From Schizochytrium sp. TIO01 (Eukaryota > Sar > Bigyra > Thraustochytrida > Thraustochytriidae): 64,000 nt of DNA. The DNA is taken from contig SMSO01000031.1 of assembly GCA_004764695.1 (NCBI GenBank), positions 7,187,261 to 7,251,260 on the forward strand. The letters are read 5' to 3'. Position numbers and translations under genes: made by a program. Positions 24,222-34,727 of this stretch are shown here, piece by piece. The stretch's first letter is position 1, and every line of letters begins with the position of its first letter. The notes under the pieces were generated by a model, which was not told the DNA's origin, made no database searches, and saw only the letters and a program-made list of their open reading frames with translations.

Positions 24222-24545
24222 ATGGCCGACAAGGTTTTCCAAAAGCTCGAGACCGCCGTGGCGGACCCGTCCAACGAGGGCGCCCGCAAGAAGATCAACG
24301 GTGTCTTCCAGTTCAACCTCAGCGGCCCGGACTCCAACTGGGTTCTGGACCTTAAGAACGGAAAGGTTGAGAAGGGCAAGGCCGGCAAGGCCGACGTCAC
24401 CCTCACCATGAAGGAGGCTGACTTTCTTGCCCTCATGACTGGCAAGGCGAACGGCCAGCAGCTCTTCATGTCTGGCAAGATCAAGTTTAAGGGCAACATG
24501 GGCATGCTCATGAAGCTTCAGGACCTCACCAAGATGATCAAGTAA
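24222..24545 (+). CDS. SCP2-type sterol/lipid carrier protein, stand-alone (107 aa)
   Basis: SCP2 domains bind sterols and other lipids in a hydrophobic pocket and act in lipid transfer, often in peroxisomes. The whole protein is one SCP2 domain: the WVLDLKNG strand (about residue 39), KADVTLTM, DFLALMTGKANGQQLFMSGKIK and the C-terminal GNMGMLMKL helix are all in order. The start at 24222 (context acaaaATGGCC) is chosen over the in-frame ATG at 24156. The earlier one lies between an ACTAAC branch-like site (24139-24144) and an AG acceptor (24175-24176), so it is probably inside a 5' UTR intron. The protein ends in MIK, with no peroxisomal AKL/SKL signal, so a cytosolic location is likely. Codons are strongly C/G-ending, unlike most neighbours, which suggests high expression. 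Confidence 0.9.
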   Translation: MADKVFQKLETAVADPSNEGARKKINGVFQFNLSGPDSNWVLDLKNGKVEKGKAGKADVTLTMKEADFLALMTGKANGQQLFMSGKIKFKGNMGMLMKLQDLTKMIK

Positions 24546-25213
24546 ATCGAGCACGTCATCGCTGGTTTCTGTTCCATTCTTGTTCCGTATCTAGCTTTCG
24601 CTTTAAGCAGCGACTTTGCCACGTGTACTGAGTGAGCGCCGAGCTCTTTGTGGATAACATAGAAGCAACTCCTCTCGTTGACTCTTCGTCGGTGCTCTCT
24701 TTACATTCATTTTTTTTATAAGTACATAAGTAAGTACCTACTTTAATTTACTCTGATCGTCATGTAAACCTGGGCGAAGCAAAAACCCTGGTTCAATCTT
24801 GAAAGTCTTCTCCATTCTACTCTACATTCTAAACTTGGGTATATGGCAGTCAGTTTCTTTGTCCGACAATGCTACGTTCGAGCTTGCACGGACTAGAAAT
24901 CCAAGCCAAATGCCAAAACCTTTACAACAAACAGCCCACTCTCAGTAGTCAGACAATTACTTTTCTTAGAAAACCCTTTGACACCTGGGTGAGAAGCCAA
25001 CTCAAGACAGCAAACACCTCGGAAGGACGGAGAAAGACTGTTTCCTTTTCTGTTTCCACCATCGCGATGCCCTAACTATTGGAGAAAAGCTCCCTATTGC
25101 AGGATATTTGAGAGCTATTCTTTCTTATGAACAGTGATACATACAATCTCCGCGCATATATACTACGCCGCCTCGTAATTTTACATCACACAAGACGTGC
25201 GCTACTTAGATCC

Positions 25214-25280
25214 GCTCCAAGCTCGCTCTGCGTGGTCCGACTTAATGCAACCTTCAGTCGACGCAGAGCGAGCTTGGAGC
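25214..25280. repeat. Perfect 20-bp inverted repeat with 27-nt loop
   Basis: The arm at 25214-25233 (starting GCTCCAAGCTCG) is the exact reverse complement of 25261-25280. The loop is 25234-25260. A transcript of either strand would form a stable stem. It lies between two genes, about 45 bp before a long ATTC microsatellite. Confidence 0.95.
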
Positions 25281-25323
25281 AGAAACTGAATTTTTCATCT
25301 TCAGTCCCGCTAAACTTGAAGAG

Positions 25324-25431
25324 CATTCATTCATTCATTCATTCATTCATTCATTCATTCATTCATTCATTCATTCATTCATTCATTCATTCATTCATTC
25401 ATTCATTCATTCATTCATTCATTCATTCATT
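25324..25431. repeat. (ATTC)n microsatellite, about 27 copies
   Basis: An uninterrupted tetranucleotide array of about 108 bp in noncoding DNA. The apparent SFIH-repeat reading frame across it is an artefact of the repeat. Confidence 0.98.
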
Positions 25432-26797
25432 GATCAATTTGTCCATCATCACATTGTGGCTGAGTTGAGGCATCGCCAATTCTGCGGATCTCTCTCTGCG
25501 TTTGCAGCGCCTTCGATCGATGTAAATGTTTACTTTTTAAGCGCATATGTCTGTCTACGCACGACAGCAAAACCGACGGACGACAGCTACTCAGGGTTAT
25601 TACATTACAATTCGTTTGGTTGGGTTATGATGATTCCGGGTTCAAGAGGCGAACAAACTCCAACAATGTCGAATGCGCCACGCGGTGCGACTTGTCCAAC
25701 AATCTTGGAGAACCTTGGCCCATCCTCGAGCAGTTTGAGCGAACAGCAAAGCTCATTCATCAGGAGCCGCGGAGCAATCGACCAATCTGGGTTGTTTGGA
25801 GGCATAATGATCGAATGCCTATCTCGAGTCTCTTTTCTTAAAAGGAAACTGAAAATTACGGAATTATAGCGACTCCAAGTCAAGATTACAGAGATCCTTG
25901 TGAACGTGACGGGGGGCGTGGAAAGCTCAGGGTCTGCACATGATGATGGTGATGATGAGGGAGCTTGTTGGACTGTTTGTTGTTCGTTTGTTCTATTGTT
26001 CGATTGCTGCGCATCGGTTAATACAAGGCATTGGCCCTGATGTAAGCCTCGCTCGTGGCTTGAAAGACCCCAAATCTTTGGCGCTTCCCAATACTAAACT
26101 TGTATGAAATCCTCCAAGGCATCTTCAATTGTGCCAACCCGATTCCCCGATTTTACTGTTTATAATAGGAGAGGCTATGCACCCACGCGCGAGCAGGCAA
26201 AGGAGCGGCGGTTTATGATAGGTGGAACTTTGGCGACCTTTGAAACTTGGTGCCCATGTACCCCTTTTGGAAAGCACCAAAGTGAGCTTGGTTCTGCTTA
26301 GTTTTGTTTAGTTTAGTTTAGTTTAGTTTAGCTTTGTTTCTGGGTGTTCAAGATCCTCATCATGCACGCGAGCAGTTCCCTATTTGCAGGACCCTGGGCA
26401 TTCCGGCCTAGCTCGAGGCAAGACGCACGTCGCGATTTGTACTCCTGACTCGTCTTTGTAACTTCTTCTTCAGCCAACAGACATACAGGAGACCGAACAG
26501 ACCTTGAGGGCTTTGTGCGTGTTCGATTGCTTGTTTACAGGGACTTTGTTGTGATAGCTCTTGAAAGCAAACAAACTTGGGCGCCCTTGGCAAGCAAGGT
26601 ATCTTTGAAACCAAAACCAAAAGGGTCAGAGCGGGGTGCCCAAGAGAAGTAGCGCAGTGCAAAATTCGACTGGATTTGACCTGTAGTCAGTGGGCTGAGC
26701 TAGGCGCTGCACCTGCTCTACTTACAGAGTCAAGCCTTATTTCTTTATTCGCGCGTTTGACCCTTCTTCTGACAGGACAGAAACGGAGGCAGCCAGG

Positions 26798-28369
26798 ATG
26801 GAAAATCCTTCCCAGAGCAATGAAGACCACCCTATACATCAGCAAGACAATGGCAATACAACAGATGAGTACGCAGCAATTTTTCTTCGTGATGAAAACG
26901 ACAATGATGCTGAAGAAGATGACCCAGGACTGATTGATGACGCGCAAGCTTGGAAGCTCGGGTCAATGACTATGTACATCGCACCTGTTTTGTTCTTCTT
27001 TACTCTGCAAAGCATGATTCTTCAGAGTATGATGCCCTCAGTTGCTGCAAACTGGTTTGCGGACTGCACACCTTCGGACGAAGTGGTTTACAATAAGTGT
27101 AAACCAAACTACGCAACCGCACAAGCAGTTTCAGGAGCGGTAGACTCTGTCAGTAATCTTTTCTCGTTTTTCTCTGCTGCTCTGCTTGGTAGACTGTCTG
27201 ATGTGTATGGGCGCCGGCCGCTGCTTGTGCTTACGATTATGGTCAGCATGCTGCCAAGTCTGGCGCTTGTACTTACCGCAGGAGCGTCACCAATTGCCTA
27301 CTATGCATCGATTATACTATCTGGGATTCTCGGCACAAGCACATCGGGGTTCTCAGCTATTGCAATCTTTCATTCTTTTATTGCAGATACTTATACTGCG
27401 CGTGTCCGTTCAACGCACATGGGTGTCTTTACAGCCATGTCTGCACTCGGGTTGGTATGCAATCCTCTCTTGGGCAAAATCACAAAAGGGTTTGATATTT
27501 CTCAAGCTGCCTTTCTAGCTATCTGCATATGCGCTGCTTTGGTTGGATATATCATTACTTTCGTCAAAGAGTCTTTGCCGAAATCTCGGCGTAACAAGTT
27601 TGCATTTAGACGTACACTCAACCCTTGCGCCCCGATGCGTTTACTCACACAATCGTCAATCATGCGGTGGACATCATTTATATACCTTTTAATGATGCTC
27701 CCTACGGCAGGCGTTCGTGAGATTGCTCTCTCGTACTTTGATGAGGTTCTTAATTTGGACGGAGACGAAGCACGTGAATTCAGCACTATCTTCTTTGCTA
27801 TGTTTGGTGGAGTAATGTTCTTCTCCATGGTCTTTGTGCTTCCTATCTTCGAATATTTCCAAGTACATGGCACTACTATCCTTCTTGTCAGTCAAATCTT
27901 CAACTTTATCCATATGATGCTGTACGTCAGCCTCTACCTTTTCCCGTACAAATTTATTGTTTACCTGAATGTAGCCCCGCTGATAATGTCATCCCTTGGA
28001 AATGTTGCTGCAACAGTTATCGTGTCCTCAGCGATGGGTATGAAAGAGCAAGGCTTCGCGTTAGGTACTTTGGGTGCAGTTGGAGGCCTTGCAAGTGTGG
28101 TTGGCCCCTTTTGCTTCTCCGAGCTTTTTGCGTACTTCTCCAGAAGTCCAATGAATTTCCCGCAAGCCCCCTATGTGGTGGGAGCACTTTCATCATGCAT
28201 TGCTGTATTCTTCTGTGCATTCAGCCCTCTCCGGTCTTTAGAGGTTCATTCAAAACGCCTAATATTCTCCTCCCATTCGCGCTTGTACGATGACATGCCT
28301 GATCTTGACCAGGAGGTGCTTCCGGATGACTCGGCAGCTCCTTTGCTCCCTGCTTCTTCCTCCGCCTGA
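26798..28369 (+). CDS. Major facilitator superfamily transporter, MFSD14/HIAT1-like (523 aa)
   Basis: A 12-helix membrane transporter. After an acidic, disordered N-terminus (about 1-52), hydrophobic helices alternate with short loops up to about residue 485. The loop between helices 2 and 3 carries the MFS signature GRLSDVYGRRP (about residues 131-141). The surrounding sequence, including the SFIADTYTARVRS region after helix 4, resembles MFSD14/HIAT1 and TetA-like proteins. In animals these sit in Golgi and endosomal membranes; the substrate is unresolved. A short Cys-containing luminal loop follows helix 1, and the C-terminal tail is acidic and ends in a Leu/Ser-rich stretch. The ATG at 26798 starts the frame and no intron is needed. 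Its orientation is tail-to-tail with the UPF0598 gene. Confidence 0.9.
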   Translation: MENPSQSNEDHPIHQQDNGNTTDEYAAIFLRDENDNDAEEDDPGLIDDAQAWKLGSMTMYIAPVLFFFTLQSMILQSMMPSVAANWFADCTPSDEVVYNKCKPNYATAQAVSGAVDSVSNLFSFFSAALLGRLSDVYGRRPLLVLTIMVSMLPSLALVLTAGASPIAYYASIILSGILGTSTSGFSAIAIFHSFIADTYTARVRSTHMGVFTAMSALGLVCNPLLGKITKGFDISQAAFLAICICAALVGYIITFVKESLPKSRRNKFAFRRTLNPCAPMRLLTQSSIMRWTSFIYLLMMLPTAGVREIALSYFDEVLNLDGDEAREFSTIFFAMFGGVMFFSMVFVLPIFEYFQVHGTTILLVSQIFNFIHMMLYVSLYLFPYKFIVYLNVAPLIMSSLGNVAATVIVSSAMGMKEQGFALGTLGAVGGLASVVGPFCFSELFAYFSRSPMNFPQAPYVVGALSSCIAVFFCAFSPLRSLEVHSKRLIFSSHSRLYDDMPDLDQEVLPDDSAAPLLPASSSA

Positions 28370-28834
28370 CGTAATTTACACATCACCTGTCCTTATCTGA
28401 AAAGTACTTATCGTTCTATATTGAAGCCCCCTTGCCTTTTCCTACATTGAACAAGGCACACAACCATAATAACGTCTTTCAGAAGCCTGTACAACGTATC
28501 ATAAGGTCTTTGGTCAACGGAATTACACCATCATTTGATGAAACAAGCAAGACCTAGTCGAGTCAATATCTATATACTAAATATTATTGTAATTAATTAT
28601 ACGCCTTCTTTCATTTTCACGAGAGGTGTTATTATATTTTCTATTTTCGTATCTTGGGAACACTTTATGAATCCTGCGGCCAACTCCCAGTCAAAATTAC
28701 CAATAGAGAGAATTGGGCATGATTAAAAGCATCTTAAATTTTTAAATTATTGCGCAATGTAAATACAAACCGAGGGAGCTTGGTCACAGAAGTACACTGA
28801 TGTCAATCGTATGGCAACTCTTTCTGAGAATCAT
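28370..28834. other. Convergent 3' intergenic region
   Basis: An AT-rich spacer between the stop codons of the MFS (+) and UPF0598 (-) genes; presumably both 3' UTRs. No gene seen. Confidence 0.55.
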
Positions 28835-29557
28835 TCAATGCACAAGCTCGATGAGGTGTTTGCCGCCGTTCCACTCTAGATAAATGTCTTCACCATCCAA
28901 GATGAAATGTTGTGACAGCTGCACAGCAAGGTGCGACCGGACTAAAGCTCGTTCACCTTTCATACGTTTGTGCTCACGAATTGGATAGTAGAGACGGTCG
29001 GTGTCAGATGCCCATTGCAACAGACTAGGGTCGAAGGGCTCTTTCATGTCCGAGGCGTACATGAGATACTCCTTGCCATCTTCTTCATCCGTCTCGAGGC
29101 GATCAAACACGATAGGGGTATCGGCAGGGTGAATGTAGTTCATTTCCTTTCCGCATGGTGAGACATACGGGTATTCCTCAAATTCGCCCAGGGTGTTGGG
29201 GCGCAGACGCGTGAAGAAGAAGTTGAGAAACTTGGGCGACTTGAGCGAGGTGGCAATGTTTTTAGGAAGCATATCCTCCAAAAAAAGCCTTCCGAGCAGG
29301 TCAACATGGTAAAAGTACTTGCGGTCGTGCGAGTGTTTTTCATAAAACTCAGGAGACTTGATTTGCGCCTTTTGCAGCTCCTCAGCGTATCGAGGCTCTG
29401 CGTCAGCGTTTCTGGCGACTTCCGCAGCATCCTCATCCCGAGTGCTACTGCTCAGACCACGACCGAAAGCAACGGGAAACCTAGCTCGAGACTCTCCCTG
29501 AAGCCGAAAGGGGGCAGCACCGACTCGAGCGGCGCTCCTCGACAAAAAGGCTCTCAT
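28835..29557 (-). CDS. UPF0598 (C8orf82-like) protein, likely mitochondrial (240 aa)
   Basis: The C-terminal two thirds match the UPF0598 family (human C8orf82), a conserved eukaryotic family of unknown biochemical function. Recognisable stretches in order are YFYHVDLLGRLFLED (about residue 80), FFTRLRPNT, YVSPCGKEMNYI and LVRSHLA. The longer open frame begins with GTG, which is not a nuclear start, so the ATG at 29557 is chosen. It yields MRAFLSRSAARVGAAPFRLQ, an Arg/Ser/Ala-rich amphipathic stretch without acidic residues typical of a mitochondrial targeting peptide. A disordered acidic linker (about 38-65) follows. The gene diverges from the SNARE gene and converges with the MFS gene. Confidence 0.88.
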   Translation of the reverse strand: MRAFLSRSAARVGAAPFRLQGESRARFPVAFGRGLSSSTRDEDAAEVARNADAEPRYAEELQKAQIKSPEFYEKHSHDRKYFYHVDLLGRLFLEDMLPKNIATSLKSPKFLNFFFTRLRPNTLGEFEEYPYVSPCGKEMNYIHPADTPIVFDRLETDEEDGKEYLMYASDMKEPFDPSLLQWASDTDRLYYPIREHKRMKGERALVRSHLAVQLSQHFILDGEDIYLEWNGGKHLIELVH

Positions 29558-30848
<1,291 letters not shown>

Positions 30849-31613
30849 ATGTCAGGCGTGCAAGTTGCAGGGCGTGGCAAAAGCCAGTTGTCAAATTTCA
30901 GGTTGGTGTATGCTGTAGTGGCTCGTGGCATAACCCCGTTGGCAGAATACACATCAACATCGGGAAACTTTCCAAGCGTGTCTCGGGTTCTACTCGGCAA
31001 AATTCAGACAAGTGATCAGGCTCGAATGTCCTATGTCTACGATGCGTACGCCTTCCACTACGTGGCGGAGGCAGGTATCATATATATGTGCTTAACAGAA
31101 GAGCAGTTTCCACGAAGGTTGGCGTTTGCATTTTTAGAGGATATCAAAGAACGATTCAAGGCAACTTATCCGCGCGAGGCGATGATTGAGGCAACATCAC
31201 TTGGTTTCAATGACGGATTTGCAAGGGTACTACGTAAGCAAATTGATTTTTATGCTGACCCGACGCGATCAGCCGCCTCATATGTAAATCGTGCGTGGAT
31301 GTCGACGAACTCGAATCAACCGTCACAAGGTCCTGCCATGGCGAATGTTGAGAAATTGCTTCGTCGAGGAGAAAAGATTGAGTTGCTTGTAGAAGGGGAT
31401 GAATCAACAGCTAGTCAAGATCAAAATGGAAGAAGTTCTCGTGGAATGAGCACCTTGCGTCTTGACTCTCGCAACGCGAGGCCCCGTGGTGGTCCCCTAT
31501 CTCACCTTCGATCAGTTCGTGGCCTATTTCTTTTATTTGTTGTGATTGTTGTCCTCGTAGTCTCCATCGTATCTTCAGTTTGCGGCGGATTGAGTTTACC
31601 GGAGTGCCAATGA
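30849..31613 (+). CDS. VAMP7-like longin R-SNARE with a reduced SNARE motif (254 aa)
   Basis: VAMP7-type R-SNAREs drive fusion in the endosomal and secretory pathway. Residues about 15-140 form a longin domain: LVYAVVARG, YAFHYVAEAGIIYMCLT and FAFLEDIKERF are in the expected order. The tail also fits: a transmembrane helix (about 226-244) is followed by SSVCGGLSLPEC, matching the Cys-Gly-Gly luminal end of VAMP7. The SNARE motif is odd. Its centre, NVEKLLRRGEKIELL (residues 166-180), matches the zero-layer region with its Arg. The preceding heptads are replaced by a Ser/Asn/Gln-rich stretch, and the following ones by a Ser/Asp/Arg-rich linker with few hydrophobic layer residues. No frameshift or intron explains this. 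Either the SNARE is very divergent or its role is mainly longin-based. Confidence 0.83.
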   Translation: MSGVQVAGRGKSQLSNFRLVYAVVARGITPLAEYTSTSGNFPSVSRVLLGKIQTSDQARMSYVYDAYAFHYVAEAGIIYMCLTEEQFPRRLAFAFLEDIKERFKATYPREAMIEATSLGFNDGFARVLRKQIDFYADPTRSAASYVNRAWMSTNSNQPSQGPAMANVEKLLRRGEKIELLVEGDESTASQDQNGRSSRGMSTLRLDSRNARPRGGPLSHLRSVRGLFLLFVVIVVLVVSIVSSVCGGLSLPECQ

Positions 31614-31976
31614 CAAATCTTCGTTCACTCGACATTATTTATTGTAGCACCAAGAGAAGAGACCCTAGATTTAGAATGTAACGTGTACCAAATTTTACTT
31701 TAATTGGCAAAGCGTTATCACCATAATTGAGAAAAGCAGCCTCAACCTAGCGCTTATTAATTGACAACGATGTGCAGCTGTCCAACTTGAGCTACAACAC
31801 TTAATGCGCTTTTCGCAGCAATAATATAAATTTTAAGTTTCCTAAGCATACAAATACAAGGGAGCAAGATTATACAACGACCCTCCTCATCAAATTAAAT
31901 TGGACTATTTGGAAAACTCTTTTTACAAGAAAACAGAAAGATTCTTAGACTTATAGCTTGAACTTTGCTCAACATA
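31614..31976. other. Convergent 3' intergenic region
   Basis: An AT-rich spacer between the ends of the SNARE (+) and RBBP6-like (-) genes. No additional gene seen. Confidence 0.55.
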
Positions 31977-34727
31977 TTAGTTGCCGCGCCCGCCGCGTCC
32001 ACCACGGCGCCTGCGATTGTTATTTCTGTTGTTATTGTTGTTGTTGTTGTTGTTGTTGTTGCTGCTGCTGCTGTTATTGTTGTTATTGTTGTTGTTGTTG
32101 TTGTTGCCGCCGTTGTTGTTATTATTATTATTACCACGACGCCGGTTATTATTGCTGTTGTTGTTACCACGGTCATTAGTTCCGCCATTTCGACCATTGT
32201 CTAAACGTTGACGCTTAGGTTGCTGCTCGTTGTTGCCGTTACCGCCATTGTCTCCGGACCTCCCCTGGTCACGGCGGGAGCGTTGCTGCCTGTTATTGTT
32301 ATTGTTATTGTTGTTACCCCGGCGCCGCTTCCGAACATGGTTCCCTCCTTGGCGGCTCTGGTTGTCTCCGTCACCTGTGTCATCACCTGCGTTTTCGGCT
32401 TGACCTTGGCTGCCAGCATCGGCGTTCTGGACATTGTCACTCTGATCAAATCCAGGGCTTCTGCGAGAGTCATCCTGATTACCATCATCACGAGTGCCAT
32501 TCATATCAGCATCACTTCGTCCACGGCGACGGAAGTCTTCGTCTTGATCTTGGTCGTCATCGTCATAAGGACGGTCGTAAGCCCTGTCATTATTACCACC
32601 ACCATAGGCTGCGCGGTCACCCGGTCTGTTATCAAAATCGCGATCGCGGGACAGAGACCGTGGGCGCATACCCTCATTGTCTCGGGGGGAGTAATCACGC
32701 GGTGGGTATCTACGATCAATGTTGTTGTCAGGGCGACCTCCACGGCGGCCATTGCCTCGATAGTCTCGTGGGTCTCCACGGTTGTCCCATCCTTGATCTC
32801 TGCCACCTGGGTATGCTGGGCTTCCGCTTCTGCCTTGTACCCTCGGAGGGCTGCGTTCCCAGCGACCATAGCCTCCCCTGTTGTAAGGCGGACCTCCTTG
32901 ACGAGGAGGACTTCGCCGGTCATAGTCCCAGCCTCCGCGAGGATCGCGGTTACGAGGGCTTGGGCTGCGGTCTCGTCGCGGGTAGCCACGATAATATGGA
33001 GGACGGTCTCGATTGTCGTAGTCGTATCGATCATTGTAATATCCATCATCAGGGTAGGGACGGCGTCTCATGTCTGGAGGAGCATACCGGTTGCTCGGAG
33101 GCGATCGATTTCTACCATACGGGTCATACGAACGAGCTCCATAAGGTTCGTAGGGACCACGATTATTGTTGCTATTGTTATTGCGTGAGCTGAGCTGTCC
33201 CCAGCCAGAGCCCGATGATGCTGAGGGGTGGTGGCCCGTGGAACCACTGGGGGAAACAGGGGTGTGACCAGAGTTGTCTCCACTTTGGGCTGCGGCTTGC
33301 TCACCGTCCTTTTCAGATTCACCTCCTTCACGCTCTTCACCTGACTGATCTTCAGGCTTGTCTCCGGTTGTGGCATCTTTCGAAGTTTCACCTTCTGCAT
33401 CATCATTGGAGTGATCAGCAGAAGCGGAAGCTTCATGAGTCTCTTCAAGTTTAGGTGCGCCTAGGTCCAGGATGGCATCAGGGCGTGAGTAGGATTTGGA
33501 ATCCATCAGGCGGCGTTGCCGTTCGTTCTCGGTCATGGCAGCAGCACGCTCCTTTTCAAGCGCTGCGCCGGACTCGAGTTTGTCGCGCTGATCCTCAAGG
33601 AAATCAGCCACACGTTTTCGCAAGACATAGTTGGGACGCAATTGATCCAAGCTAATATTTTTGGTCTGGCACAAGGGACAAACAAATTGACTTTTTACAA
33701 GTGCTTCTTGAATGTCCTCAGCGCTGCAAGCTTTGTTGCAGCACGGGAGTACAACAGCATCCCGGATAAGTCTTCCGGTTAACTCACAAAGCAATTCTTT
33801 AGGCACACTGGCCACATCGATTCTCTTTCGCAATTCGTCATCCGAGAGGCGCGAAGTTACGCCTCCATCTGCCTTGACTCGCTCTTGAAACTTGGAATCT
33901 GACTGGAAACGACCCCAGCCGGCGCTTCGGGAAGGAGCTTGGGCGGGAGCTCCATCAGTTGCTGCGGCGTTGGCTCCAGCTGCTTCTTCGCCAGCTGCTG
34001 CCTCGGTAGTCTTGGCGGCTGTTGCTGTTGTTGCAGCAGCAGCGGCAGCAGCAGCAGCAGCAGAATCACTGTTTGCAAGAAAGCTTTTCGGAATACCTTT
34101 GTTGCCTTGGGCAGGGTTCTGAGCGTGCTGGCGCCCGAAACCGGAGTAGCCATTGACGCCGGAAATGGAGGATCCTGGAGGCCCCGACATATTGGATCGG
34201 GCTTGTCTGCCACGTTGCCTTCGCATTTGGTCTTTCATTTGCCTGCTTTTTTGAGATGCCATCTGTGCGATTTTTGACGCGAGCCTATTGCTAGAGTCAT
34301 CAGCGTTGCCGCCAGCTGCGCTGCCACCTCCGGCATTGCCGTCAAGACCGTCGTCATCGCCTAGATCCTCTTCGTCAAAGACATCCATGGTCTGGCCTGG
34401 GTTGCCTGCGGCTGCAGCACTCATTGCAATATGCGAGGCACCGCTCTGATTGCGCAGAATCTTGGCTTGAAGACCGCCGCCAATGACCGGGACGCGCTGC
34501 ACGATGATCTGAACATTCTTAGGAATTCGCGTGTCATCTCCACGATAAACTTCACGTGTGGCAGCATTGGAGAGCACAAGTTCAAAGTCCTGGCCTTGCT
34601 TGCTCATAAGCCGTTTGCGCTCCACGATTCGTTGGGTCAAGTCACCAAGCGTGATGAAGTTTCCATTAAAGCTAATGAAATCAAAGTCTCGTGCACTCTT
34701 GAACTTATACGTCACTTTTGAGGGCAT
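31977..34727 (-). CDS. RBBP6/Mpe1-like DWNN-domain protein with degenerate RING/U-box (916 aa)
   Basis: RBBP6/Mpe1 proteins are subunits of the pre-mRNA 3'-end cleavage machinery and ubiquitin ligases. The N-terminal DWNN ubiquitin-like domain (1-80) starts VTYKFKSARDFDFISFNG. The start is the ATG at 34727, directly before this domain; the longer frame begins with TTG. The CCHC zinc knuckle expected next is missing: residues 80-313 contain no Cys, yet the GIPKSFL motif that normally follows the knuckle is present. A poly-Ala tract follows. The RING/U-box (about 314-353) keeps C314, C329, C330, C334, C350 and C353 but has T317 where the second Cys belongs and no Cys in the CDEC-type position. 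The C-terminal half is disordered: acidic Ser/Asp/Glu, then Arg/Tyr/Gly/Asp-rich, then long poly-Asn, ending RGGRGGRGN. Confidence 0.9.
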   Translation of the reverse strand: MPSKVTYKFKSARDFDFISFNGNFITLGDLTQRIVERKRLMSKQGQDFELVLSNAATREVYRGDDTRIPKNVQIIVQRVPVIGGGLQAKILRNQSGASHIAMSAAAAGNPGQTMDVFDEEDLGDDDGLDGNAGGGSAAGGNADDSSNRLASKIAQMASQKSRQMKDQMRRQRGRQARSNMSGPPGSSISGVNGYSGFGRQHAQNPAQGNKGIPKSFLANSDSAAAAAAAAAATTATAAKTTEAAAGEEAAGANAAATDGAPAQAPSRSAGWGRFQSDSKFQERVKADGGVTSRLSDDELRKRIDVASVPKELLCELTGRLIRDAVVLPCCNKACSAEDIQEALVKSQFVCPLCQTKNISLDQLRPNYVLRKRVADFLEDQRDKLESGAALEKERAAAMTENERQRRLMDSKSYSRPDAILDLGAPKLEETHEASASADHSNDDAEGETSKDATTGDKPEDQSGEEREGGESEKDGEQAAAQSGDNSGHTPVSPSGSTGHHPSASSGSGWGQLSSRNNNSNNNRGPYEPYGARSYDPYGRNRSPPSNRYAPPDMRRRPYPDDGYYNDRYDYDNRDRPPYYRGYPRRDRSPSPRNRDPRGGWDYDRRSPPRQGGPPYNRGGYGRWERSPPRVQGRSGSPAYPGGRDQGWDNRGDPRDYRGNGRRGGRPDNNIDRRYPPRDYSPRDNEGMRPRSLSRDRDFDNRPGDRAAYGGGNNDRAYDRPYDDDDQDQDEDFRRRGRSDADMNGTRDDGNQDDSRRSPGFDQSDNVQNADAGSQGQAENAGDDTGDGDNQSRQGGNHVRKRRRGNNNNNNNNRQQRSRRDQGRSGDNGGNGNNEQQPKRQRLDNGRNGGTNDRGNNNSNNNRRRGNNNNNNNGGNNNNNNNNNNNSSSSNNNNNNNNNNNRNNNRRRRGGRGGRGN

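Larger units (their letters stand above)
24546..26797. other. Intergenic region between the SCP2 and MFS genes
   Basis: It begins with the SCP2 3' UTR and ends with the MFS gene promoter. It holds a 20-bp perfect inverted repeat (25214-25280), an ATTC microsatellite (25324-25431) and a short TTTAG array near 26300-26330. I see no gene. Confidence 0.5.

Noticed and set aside
25127-25468. Open frame reading SFIH repeats
   Set aside because: It is a read-through of the ATTC microsatellite, which has no stops in that frame; there is no protein character outside the repeat.
31958-33188. Long plus-strand frames rich in Leu, Val or Cys opposite the RBBP6-like gene
   Set aside because: They are antisense shadows of the Asn/Arg-rich coding tail, produced by GTT/TTG triplet repeats.
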